From: Beverwykella pulmonaria
Taxonomy: Eukaryota; Ascomycota; Dothideomycetes; Pleosporales; Melanommataceae
Reading direction: 5' to 3'
Assembly: GCA_001599595.1 (NCBI GenBank)
Contig: BCHH01000011.1
Span: 889,894 to 953,893, forward strand
DNA: 64,000 bases
A model generated the notes under the pieces. That model did no database searches, was not told the origin of the DNA, and was given only the letters and a program-made list of their open reading frames with translations. Positions 55,706 to 64,000 of the stretch are shown piece by piece. A program made the position numbers and the translations under genes. How positions within the stretch are numbered: the first letter of the stretch is position 1; every line of letters starts with the position of its first letter.

Positions 55706-56990
55706 TCACAATCTTCTATCTAGCCTCAAGTCTCTTCCAATCACTAAAGCATTCATAGGAAAGCTCCCCTCCTCAAATCCATCTCTGTCGTCCATACCAT
55801 CTGGATGCGCCAACTCCCTCTCACTCCCCGTTTCAAACTCCCTGCCCGCATCGGCTGACCTGTACAGGTTCCTCTTCCCCGAGCTAAAGTATCCACTTGA
55901 GCCATTTGATATTTTTGACGGGCGCGATGCAGCGGTGCTGGAGCTGGGTGTGTGGCCGGTAATCAGGCGGGCAAGAGGGCGCAGCGTGGGGAGGCAGACG
56001 GCCGTGATTGCGCTGCGAATTTGTAAGCAGCCACTCGATGTGACGTTTGGGGATAACGAGAGGAATGAGCATACCAGTAAACCTCCACCGCTGTCCACTT
56101 CATCAGAGTAACCGTATCCCACGTCGGATCTGCTAACGAGAAACTAGTTAAAATGTTCCCTAGTCTCACTGCCGAAACCACGCAAGTTGCACAGCCCATA
56201 AACAGCGTGACAGCAACGAGTAACTTTTGCTTGACGGAGATGTGCAGCATCCAGACGTACGGGATAGGAATCAGCGTGATGGCGAAGTCGGTAAGCATGT
56301 TCGGGAATGTGATACCCAGGTACATTTTGTAGATGTCGAGGCATTTTCGGGGCGTGATGCTGAGGTCCCAGAAGGCCTGTACGGGGACACATACGAAGAT
56401 GAAAGCGAAGACCTAAGATGGTAAGCTTGGTGCGTGGTGACAAAGTAGAGCGGTGTCGTATGTAAAGTAGAATGCAGAGACTCACGACGGCAATCTGCCA
56501 GCAAATTGCGACGCCAATAATTCCCACAAGCCAGTACCTCATAGTTGTCGGACTAAATATTCTCCACAGAAACGCCAGTATGGATAGCTTCGACGACGTA
56601 ATCGCAGTCGCATACAACAACTCCAACACCAGGAAACTCTTCAGCAGTCGCTGCATGATCTCAGGTCCAATTGTGGCTAGAGGCACGACAACGTGGCGCC
56701 CATATCCGACGTTTTTCCACATCGTCGATAGCACTCCGAAGATGGCGACGCCACATGCCTTGAGAAAGGTTAGGCATGGCAAGGCGAGGGAGAGGGAGAC
56801 TCACTCCTGCGACACCAGCGGCAAAGTCGTCATACCAAAGGGACCTTTTCCCAACGAAAGCGGATAGGAATCGAAGTGTGACGGCTACCATGGAAAGTGC
56901 AAAGGTGATAGTCGTAGGCACATAAAACTCACTCCACCGATTCGCGTCGAGATACGCAGGCGGAAACGCAACAGGCGCTGTCCCATTCAT
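55706..56990 (-). CDS. Fungal rhodopsin-domain 7TM membrane protein (PTH11-like class)
   Basis: Four exons (56990-56805, 56758-56486, 56412-56075, 56012-55706) give 367 residues. The order fits the fungal Rhodopsin domain family: extracellular start, TM1 ending LRFLSAFVGKRSLWYDDFAAGVAG (family motif R-x-x-x-x-x-x-x-x-x-x-x-x-D-D), YATAITSSKLSILAFLWRIF, WDLSITPRKCLDIYKM, FPNMLTDFAITLIPIPYVWML, VSAVRLGNIL and the closing ITAVCLPTLRPLAR. No CFEM domain is present. A cytosolic Ser-rich tail of about 85 residues ends the protein. Members are often called integral membrane or PTH11-like receptors and many flank biosynthetic clusters; direct receptor function has been shown for only a few. The gene lies between a long empty stretch and the hydrolase/PKS pair. 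Confidence 0.88.
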
Positions 56991-57672
56991 TGCTGTCTCT
57001 TCTTCCTATCTTTTAGCTTCAGTGTTGGTTTCCCGCAGGGAAGGTCTGAATCTACATGCGAATTAGAGAGAATGCACAAGTGCGGCGCAGTTGCAGCAAA
57101 CTCACGTTTATCGTGCGATCAATCCTTCCGTTACGGCACGGCGGCATCCTTCGGGGTACCGCCATACTGGTCGTTCCGCTTTCCGTGGCGCCATATAGAT
57201 TGCTAGCGAACCGCATGAGTTAGAAATCTGCACACGTGAAATCCTACTGGTTGATAGTGTTTCTGCTTGAAGGCAACATGCCGATCAAGGGTGTGAGTGA
57301 TGGAAATACGCTCCTACCTGCCTACTTGGGCTATAGCGCGTTCAGCTATAGCGAAGGAGAAGCGTGAGACGTTCTCTCAAGCCGGTGTCCAAAAAGCATG
57401 ATGGCAAGTACTTGCCGTCTGCTGCTCGGCTTTGCGGCTTGCTTTTTTCGAGACTGGATTACGTCATGCGAGCGAAAGCCGTTGGTATTCACGGCTAACG
57501 ACACGATTCGTTCGTTCCTGGAAACGGATGGGCTGCTTGGCCCATTTAGTTTTTGCGCTCCAGAAGCCACGAAGGCGTACAATAACCGCACTGCAAGTAA
57601 CTCGTATGTGAAGGATGAGTTCTGCACTGCCGTACCAGCCAGTGTACTACACCCTCCCCTTCCATAGAAGTC
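56991..57672. other. Intergenic
   Basis: About 680 bp between the start of the rhodopsin-domain gene and the 3' end of the hydrolase. Frames at 57346-57627 and 57398-57667 are antisense to each other and lack motifs. Confidence 0.4.
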
Positions 57673-58515
57673 TCACTTCCTGAACCCTTCAACAAAACCC
57701 ACAACCGCGTCCACCACGTCCCCCGTGCTTTCCGCGTCAATCCCATGGCCTCCCCTGATTGTTTTTGTCAACGTTATCCCGCTCGTCTCCAGGTACGCCT
57801 TCTTCTTCTCCTCTGTAATAATGGCATCGTTTTCCAAGCCAATAAACGCAATCTTCCCCTCATATCCCTGGTCCCGGTACGGCGCGTAACGAACAGACGA
57901 TGGACTTGCAATGGCCGAAATGGACGTTGGCTTCATCTTCGCAATGCGCTCTTTCCCTTCTTGCGGCGAGAGAGAAGGCCAGAGAGCACGTGGGTCGGTG
58001 AAGGTGAGTGTGCCGGGTTTCTCCTGTGGATGATCAAGATCAACCGGAGTCCCAAAAAATGGTGATAGGACAACATGAAGAGCGCAAACACGTACCGCAG
58101 GCTCAATCCCACACGCCTTCAAATCACTCAGCCCTAATGCTTCAAGCGCACTTTGCCCCGGCTCCGTGACAAAGCTCGCCACGTACACGATCCCAACCAC
58201 ACCTCCTTTCTCTCCCTTGCTGCTTCTTTCCCTCTTGCTCAGTCCCTGGGCTGCGGCGGCTCCGTATGCGCCGCCGTAGGAATGCAGAAGCAGAACGACG
58301 TCTTTGCCTTCTGCGAGAAGCGGCGCCAAGACCTCGAGCGTGACGTATGCAACATCCGTATCGAGTGTAACGGTTGACGCATCTTCGGCCGTGATGCTCG
58401 GCGGCTCACTGACAACAGCGGGGTATCCTTTCTTTTTAAAAGCGTCGCGGAGTGGCGCGTACAGTTCGGGGATCGTGGACGCGCCGGCCATGACTGCGAT
58501 GGTAGGGCTCGTCAT
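57673..58515 (-). CDS. Alpha/beta hydrolase
   Basis: Two exons (58515-58096, 58023-57673) give 256 residues; an upstream in-frame Met at 58623 would add 36. The intron of 72 bp (GTACGT donor, CACAG acceptor) is a multiple of three, so the frame also reads through it. Fold marks: TIAVMAGAS at the first strand, LLLHSYGGAYG as the nucleophile elbow (His-Ser-Tyr-Gly-Gly), IGLENDAII with the likely acid and RGGHGID with the catalytic His. This resembles small salicylate-esterase-like or AB hydrolase-6 proteins of fungi. It is divergent from the PKS gene, about 1.3 kb apart; such hydrolases often release, trim or cyclise polyketides, but the link here is inferred from position only. Confidence 0.85.
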   Translation of the reverse strand: MTSPTIAVMAGASTIPELYAPLRDAFKKKGYPAVVSEPPSITAEDASTVTLDTDVAYVTLEVLAPLLAEGKDVVLLLHSYGGAYGAAAAQGLSKRERSSKGEKGGVVGIVYVASFVTEPGQSALEALGLSDLKACGIEPAVRVCALHVVLSPFFGTPVDLDHPQEKPGTLTFTDPRALWPSLSPQEGKERIAKMKPTSISAIASPSSVRYAPYRDQGYEGKIAFIGLENDAIITEEKKKAYLETSGITLTKTIRGGHGIDAESTGDVVDAVVGFVEGFRK

Positions 58516-58623
58516 GGTTCCAGGAGGCCAGTGCTGCCACGAAGCAAGCAGAGCAGTGATGGATGGGGGAAGCTTGTTCCTGGACTTTTTGAGTGCAGGC
58601 GGACTCTGGCTGAATGGCTGCAT

Positions 58624-59789
58624 AGGAGTTCAGAGGATTGCGTCAGGAACACGAATTGGCCAATCATTTCGCCCGCGGCAAGCGTATGCGCCCAGGTGGC
58701 GTGAACGGACATTAAAAGCAACGCCGCAACGCCGTTCCCTAACCGAACCTGGTCCCGGCAGTTCGTACCGAATTCAGGAACCAGTTCGCCCAAACAACGC
58801 ACCCATTTTCGAACCAATCCTGCTGCCCACCGTCGCGCCTTCGCAACACCGCTAGCGCGCGGCTGAGCTCACCTTCCTATCCGAGGCCTTGCTGCACGAA
58901 ACCACGCGCCTTATCCGCACCCGCGTGCTCGGCCCAGCCGCCAGCGCCCAGTCCCGAGGTTTTGGCACTAAAGCCCGCCCCGGACGAAGGCGCCCCGGCG
59001 GGCCCGGCGGGAGGGGACTGGTAGCTGGCATTTCATGCAGCACCATGTTGACGTCTGCAGTGGGAACGCACTTGGACACGGTAGTACGGTAGCGTTCCTT
59101 GGTTTGCCCCATGCAATTGACCGAGGAAGGCCCTTTCACTTGTATGAATGGAATCGTTCTTGCGTGCCGCTGCCGCTTCCGCCTTCCTCGCTTGGGACAA
59201 GAGGACGCTTGCTCTGCGTTGTTGGAGGTCGCCGACCTGCCCACGTGCCTGCATAGGTAGAACACGGGAAGGCGGGTCGGTGACTGGCTGGGGTCCTCGG
59301 GGTGCCACCACAAATTGGGAAGATAGCCGCTGGCGACGAGGAAATACGCGGCACGCGCGGCTCGCGGTGATTAATATGGCGGGAAAATGCGGTTTTGCTT
59401 CTGAACTGGTGACGGCAGCTCGCGCTTACCCTCCCCTAGTGGCTTTCACGTGTGGAGCCCCTGGCCCATAGTGAAAGTTAGAACGCCCCGCCGTATCCCG
59501 CACCACCCCACGGCATCTCTTGACCGTGCCTCTCTTTCCCGGGTCCGCGAACTCTTTTCACTGCCCACGTACTGGGGACGCCAATGGCTGGTTTTTTAGA
59601 AAAGTCCGGAACCGCCTCTCGCAGCTGATGATTCAGATCGGCACGCCATCGGTGGCACTCTTCACTTCGACCCTCACCCAAGGAAGAACCGCTGGAGCCA
59701 GACCCGCGCACACGACTTCGATCGCCGTGGAATATGCCTCGAACCCTCTAGCCATTCCCGACCACGACAGTTCTTGCAAAACCGCCGCT
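58624..59789. other. Divergent promoter region, hydrolase and PKS
   Basis: About 1.2 kb, GC-rich in 58860-59020 (CCCCGGCGGGCCCGGCGG near 58994). Several long shadow frames arise from the GC content. An in-frame Met at 59628 would extend the PKS by 54 residues. Confidence 0.4.
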
Positions 59790-62700
59790 ATGGAACCCTC
59801 AAACCACATCCCAACTCCAGGCCGCGAAATGGATACCGACCTACTGGACCCAATCGCAATAGTCGGCCTCGCCTTGCGATTCCCCGGCGACGCCCACTCC
59901 CCGGAATCCTTCTGGCGGATCATCTCCGAGCAGAAATGCGCGTCTTCTCCCTTCCCGAACGACAGGATCAACATCGACGCTTTCTACCACCCAGACAAGA
60001 CGCGCAGCGACTGCGTGCCGATACGGAATGCGCACTTCCTCTCCCATACCGGCGACGGTGGAGTGAAGGAGGACTATGGCGCCTTCGACGCGCCCTTCTT
60101 CTCACTCACGCCCAGCGAGGCGCTGTCCATGGACCCACAGCACCGCGGCCTCCTCGAAACCGCATACCACGCCCTCGAATCCGCCGGCTTGCCCCTCCAC
60201 ACCATCGCCGGCACCAAAACGGGCGTCTTCACCGGCACGTTTACCGACGACTACCGGATCAGCTCGTTCAAAGATGTTGCTGACATGCCCAAGCACAGCG
60301 CGACCGGCGTAGGCCAGAATTTCAGCGCGAATCGACTGAGTTGGGCGTTTGATCTCAAGGGCCCGAGTTTGCAGATCGATACCGCGTGCTCGAGTAGTTT
60401 GATTGCCGTGGATCTGGCATGCCAGAGTTTGAGAGCGGGCGACTCCAACATGGCCTTGGTCGGAGGGTCGAATATCATTTCCAGCATTGAGATGACCATG
60501 GCGCTGTCGTCTATGGGGTTTCTCTCACCAGACGGCCGCTGCTATTCATTCGACAGCCGGGGCAATGGCTATGCGCGCGGTGAAGGATTCGGCGTGCTGG
60601 TCCTCAAACGCCTTTCCTCGGCCCTAGAAAATGGCGATGTCATCCGCGCCGTCATCCGCTCCACCGGTTCCAATCAAAACGGGCGAAATCGAAGCATCAC
60701 CCAGACGAGCGAAGAGGAACAGGTTCATCTCATGAGAGACACGTACGCGAAGGCGGGGTTAAGTTTAGGTGTGACAAGGTTCGTGGAGGCGCATGGAACA
60801 GGTACAGCCGTGGGCGATCCAAACGAAGCGAATGCCATCGGTGAGGTGTTCGGCAAGTTCCGGAGTAAGGAGCAGCCACTGTACATCGGTGCCGTGAAAT
60901 CCAACATCGGCCATCTGGAAGGCGCCTCAGGAATGGCCGGCCTCATCAAAGCCCTGCTCGCGCTCGAACGGGGCGTCATCCCTCCGAATACCAACTTCTC
61001 CACCCTGAATCCGAAGATCGACGCGGAGGCGCACCATCTGGAATTTCCCATGGCGAGTACCCCATGGCCAACCGACGTACGGATTCGACGAGCGTCGGTC
61101 AATTCGTTCGGATTTGGAGGAAGCAATGCGCATGTAGTCCTGGACGACGCGTATAGCTTTCTAAGGGATAGGGGGCTAAAGGGAAATTGCGTGACGGTGC
61201 CTATTCCAGAAATTCCGGTCGTGGCTGAGACTGCATCGTTCGTACATGGGGACTCGAACGGGAGCGAAAACGCAGACGATCATGTCGAGAGCTCCGAAAT
61301 ACCCAACGGCTGCCTGGCACCCAGAGAACTGCCAAACGGTCGTCTGGAGCCCGTCTTGGTACCCAACAGTTATGATTCCATCACCACCACAGCGCCACAC
61401 CTCCTTGTTTTCTCGGCCTTCAATTTGGATGCCACAAATCGCCTCTTCTCGGCCTACACATCTTTCCTTAGCTCGGCTTCGTCCACGCTCTCCCTTCCAG
61501 ATCTTGCCCACACCCTTTCAACCCGACGAAGCATATTCCCCTCGCGCTCCTTCGCACTCATAGACTCCGTCTCCTCCCTCCCATCCCTATCCACACTTCT
61601 CAGCAAGCCAACACGAACGACGTCGGATATGGGGCTGGCCTTCATATTCACAGGCCAGGGCGCGCAATATGCACGCATGGGCGCATCATTGCTACGGTAT
61701 CCGGAATTCAAGAGCACGATGGCAAGGTGTGAGAAAGTCATGGAGAGCTTGGGGTGCCAATGGTCGGTTCTGGAAGAAGTCACGGCCCCAAAGAATACCT
61801 CGCGCATCGACAAACCAGAGTTTAGCCAACCTCTCTGTACTGCCTTGCAATTATCTCTGATCGAGCTGTTCCGAAGCTGGGGCATTCGACCCCAGGTCGT
61901 CGTCGGCCATTCGAGTGGGGAAATCGCAGCTGCATACGCGACGGGTGCGCTGTCCTTTGAGTCTGCGGTCAAAGTGTCCTATTTCCGGGGCAATCTGACT
62001 GCCTCTCTGTCTGGGAGCAAGACGAGACGTGGTGGCATGCTGGCAGTCGGTCTCTCGGAGACCGAATTGGAGCCGTATTTCTCGAAACTCAAGCCTGGCA
62101 GCGTGGTCGCGGCCTGTATCAACAGCCCCAAGAGCGTCACCGTATCCGGGGATGCGGATGCGATATCTACTCTGAACAGTATGCTTGATGACGATAGCGT
62201 CTTCAACCGGAGGTTGAAAGTCGACGTTGCCTACCACTCTTCGCATATGGCGGTCATCGCTGATGCATATGCCACGTCCCTCGCCGGCATGGTGCCTGGA
62301 GAAGAAGGCCCAGAAGCTGTCGTCATGATATCTTCAGTCACCGGACAGCAGATCTCTAAGGCGGAGCTCTGCACCCCCGATTATTGGGTCCGGAACCTTA
62401 TCTCACCTGTCCGGTTCAGCGATGCGATATCGAGAGCGGGTGCGCCTGCCAATAAAACTTCGCCAGTACCGCCGATATACCACATGATCGAGCTCGGACC
62501 ACACTCCACTCTCCAAGGTCCTATCCGGGACACACTTGGTGAAATCTCGCCCGGAAAAGGGATTAGCTACATGTCGGCTATCAAGCGCACTTCAGATCCG
62601 ATCGAGACCGTCCTCAGCGCGGCTGGTACATTGTGGTGCCACGGCTATACTATCGACATTGGTGCCGTAAACTCTGCCTTCACATCCCCATCTGATCCAA

Positions 62701-64000
62701 AGCCCAAGCTCCTTATCGGCCTCCCCTCGTACCCATTTGACCACAGTCAATCCTATGTCCACCGCCCGCGCCTCCAGAAGGATTTCCTTCTTCGTCAATT
62801 CCCGTCGCTGGATCTTCTTGGTGCGCCCGTCATTGGCTTTAATCCCCTCGAACCCGCGTGGCGCAAGTTTCTCCGCATTAGCGACACGCCCTGGATAGAG
62901 GACCACCGCGTCAATGGCACCATATTATATCCTGCGGCAGGCATGCTGGTCATGGCCGTTGAGGCAGCGAATCTCATGGTGCCAAAAGATCGAGCCATTA
63001 GAGGGTTTATAGTCAAGGAAGCTGCATTCAACAACTCGCTCGCGATACCAGAGGATGAGCGGGGCGTGGAGACGCAGGTGCATCTGAGGCCAAAGATGAA
63101 CGATGGGGACAAAGCCACCGATACATTTGAGTTTAGTTTGTGCTCATACGTCGATGAACGCTGGATTCGAAATTGCCATGGCACTATTGTTATCGAGTTC
63201 GTGGAACGAGAGAACGACGCTATTCATCCAGGCCCTTCCACGGCATTCCAAGATGCGCAGCGTTACGACGAGTGTACGAAATCGGTAGACAGGGCAAAAG
63301 TGTACTCGCACTTCAAAAAGTCCGGATTTCAATACGGCCCAACATTTCAAGGCATGAGGGACATCCGCTGCGGCAAGAAAGCAGGACGTGCGCGAGCAGA
63401 AGTCGGCTTATTCCCATGGAGCGAACAGGCAGAAGCGAATCATGCCCAGCCGCACGTCATTCACCCTACGACCCTCGATACCCTCGCACAACTCGCGCTC
63501 CTCGGTTTGACGAACGGCGCCACCGAGGTCCCGCCGGTCAATTTGCCAACAGGCACCAGGAACCTCTGGATTTCCGCGAGAGGCTTGTCGCATCCTGGGT
63601 CTGACGCGGTGAAGGCATACGCTGAGACCAAGTTCCGCGGCGACCGCCATAATGACTTTACGATTACAGCTACGGATGCTGTTACTGGAGATGTGCTTCT
63701 CTCGTGGGCCAGCCTCGAGACGACCAACATTGGACAAGCGGAAGAAAGCACAGCAGTGGCGAAGAAACAACAAACATACTTCTTTGACTTGAAGCCCGAT
63801 ATTTCGTTTTTAGACCAAGAAAGCGCGGGTCGCTATTGTAATGTAATAGAACAAGAGTCGAATTCGAGCTTCAGAAACAACCTGGAGCTTTACATGATTA
63901 TGACTTTTAAGAAGGTTGTCAAAGGTTTACAGGAGTTCGATAGAGAAGGATTAAAGCCGCATCACCGGAAGTATGTCGCTTGGATGCATGATCGATTGTC
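59790..64000 (+). CDS. Highly reducing type I polyketide synthase, 5' part (runs off the edge)
   Basis: One frame is open from the Met at 59790 to the window end (1,403 codons) with no intron. KS (about 15-440): PIAIVGLALRFPGD, MDPQHRGLLE, active-site DTACSSS (Cys about 200), EAHGTGT (His about 335) and SNIGHLEGASG (His about 375). A linker of about 150 residues follows. AT (about 610-930): FIFTGQGAQYARMG, nucleophile elbow GHSSGE (Ser about 708), AYHSSHM. DH (about 985-1300): WIEDHRVNGTILYPAAG (His about 1039) and HPTTLDTL (Asp about 1230). The last residues, YVAWMHDRL, resemble the stretch before a methyltransferase domain. KS-AT-DH order marks a fungal highly reducing iterative PKS; ER, KR and ACP should lie beyond 64000. 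All visible catalytic residues are intact. The product cannot be predicted. Confidence 0.95.
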   Translation, partial: MEPSNHIPTPGREMDTDLLDPIAIVGLALRFPGDAHSPESFWRIISEQKCASSPFPNDRINIDAFYHPDKTRSDCVPIRNAHFLSHTGDGGVKEDYGAFDAPFFSLTPSEALSMDPQHRGLLETAYHALESAGLPLHTIAGTKTGVFTGTFTDDYRISSFKDVADMPKHSATGVGQNFSANRLSWAFDLKGPSLQIDTACSSSLIAVDLACQSLRAGDSNMALVGGSNIISSIEMTMALSSMGFLSPDGRCYSFDSRGNGYARGEGFGVLVLKRLSSALENGDVIRAVIRSTGSNQNGRNRSITQTSEEEQVHLMRDTYAKAGLSLGVTRFVEAHGTGTAVGDPNEANAIGEVFGKFRSKEQPLYIGAVKSNIGHLEGASGMAGLIKALLALERGVIPPNTNFSTLNPKIDAEAHHLEFPMASTPWPTDVRIRRASVNSFGFGGSNAHVVLDDAYSFLRDRGLKGNCVTVPIPEIPVVAETASFVHGDSNGSENADDHVESSEIPNGCLAPRELPNGRLEPVLVPNSYDSITTTAPHLLVFSAFNLDATNRLFSAYTSFLSSASSTLSLPDLAHTLSTRRSIFPSRSFALIDSVSSLPSLSTLLSKPTRTTSDMGLAFIFTGQGAQYARMGASLLRYPEFKSTMARCEKVMESLGCQWSVLEEVTAPKNTSRIDKPEFSQPLCTALQLSLIELFRSWGIRPQVVVGHSSGEIAAAYATGALSFESAVKVSYFRGNLTASLSGSKTRRGGMLAVGLSETELEPYFSKLKPGSVVAACINSPKSVTVSGDADAISTLNSMLDDDSVFNRRLKVDVAYHSSHMAVIADAYATSLAGMVPGEEGPEAVVMISSVTGQQISKAELCTPDYWVRNLISPVRFSDAISRAGAPANKTSPVPPIYHMIELGPHSTLQGPIRDTLGEISPGKGISYMSAIKRTSDPIETVLSAAGTLWCHGYTIDIGAVNSAFTSPSDPKPKLLIGLPSYPFDHSQSYVHRPRLQKDFLLRQFPSLDLLGAPVIGFNPLEPAWRKFLRISDTPWIEDHRVNGTILYPAAGMLVMAVEAANLMVPKDRAIRGFIVKEAAFNNSLAIPEDERGVETQVHLRPKMNDGDKATDTFEFSLCSYVDERWIRNCHGTIVIEFVERENDAIHPGPSTAFQDAQRYDECTKSVDRAKVYSHFKKSGFQYGPTFQGMRDIRCGKKAGRARAEVGLFPWSEQAEANHAQPHVIHPTTLDTLAQLALLGLTNGATEVPPVNLPTGTRNLWISARGLSHPGSDAVKAYAETKFRGDRHNDFTITATDAVTGDVLLSWASLETTNIGQAEESTAVAKKQQTYFFDLKPDISFLDQESAGRYCNVIEQESNSSFRNNLELYMIMTFKKVVKGLQEFDREGLKPHHRKYVAWMHDRL

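Noticed and set aside
59774..60283. 169-codon Arg/Pro-rich frame at the PKS start
   Set aside because: Out-of-phase shadow of the GC-rich KS coding region.
1..64000. CRISPR arrays or bacterial operons
   Set aside because: No regularly spaced repeats were seen, and gene structure is eukaryotic throughout.

Overview
The window is nuclear DNA of a filamentous ascomycete (Pezizomycotina). Genes are interrupted by short (about 45-100 bp) GT-AG introns, many with a CTAAC-type branch site. The families are typical of the group: a Zn(II)2Cys6 regulator, a DUF7924 protein, a DUF7029/DUF7223-type secreted protein, a fungal rhodopsin-domain membrane protein, ATG101, ORC2 and a highly reducing polyketide synthase. 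The exact class or species cannot be read from the sequence. All exon models were built by eye and are not confirmed by transcripts.

Left third (1-28 kb): accessory and repeat-rich. It holds an LTR fragment at the left edge, a decayed F-box/DUF7730-like gene and a DUF7924 gene split in two by a 3,079-bp hAT transposon with 20-bp inverted termini and a perfect 8-bp target duplication. A DHA1 drug/H+ antiporter, a solo LTR and a Vrg4-type nucleotide-sugar transporter with an altered GALNK motif follow. Next comes a compact trio: sugar-porter MFS, phytanoyl-CoA-dioxygenase-like enzyme and Zn2Cys6 regulator, the last with an in-frame stop. Then come a pogo-type transposase relic, a large secreted DUF7029-type protein and about 5 kb of AT-rich, nearly gene-free DNA with two more solo LTRs (TSDs GTTTG and CTTGT) and older repeats.

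Centre (28-50 kb): the most conserved part. It opens with a tRNA-Gly(GCC) gene whose T-loop carries a 50-bp insertion that looks like a complete spliceosomal intron (GTAAGT, ACTAAC, TTAG). Removing it leaves a standard tRNA-Gly. This is the most unusual signal in the window. After it come a GIY-YIG/T5orf172 (MUG113-like) protein, a single-pass membrane protein, ORC2, a second sugar MFS, ATG101, a decayed short-chain dehydrogenase, a cytosolic GH13 alpha-amylase and a large ArAE/BRE4-type membrane transporter.

Right third (50-64 kb): an unrecognised 703-residue Arg/Ser- and Glu-rich protein, a long gene-poor stretch, a rhodopsin-domain 7TM protein, an alpha/beta hydrolase and a highly reducing PKS (KS-AT-DH and onward) that runs off the right edge. 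The hydrolase and PKS are divergently arranged, which suggests the start of a secondary-metabolite cluster continuing beyond the window.
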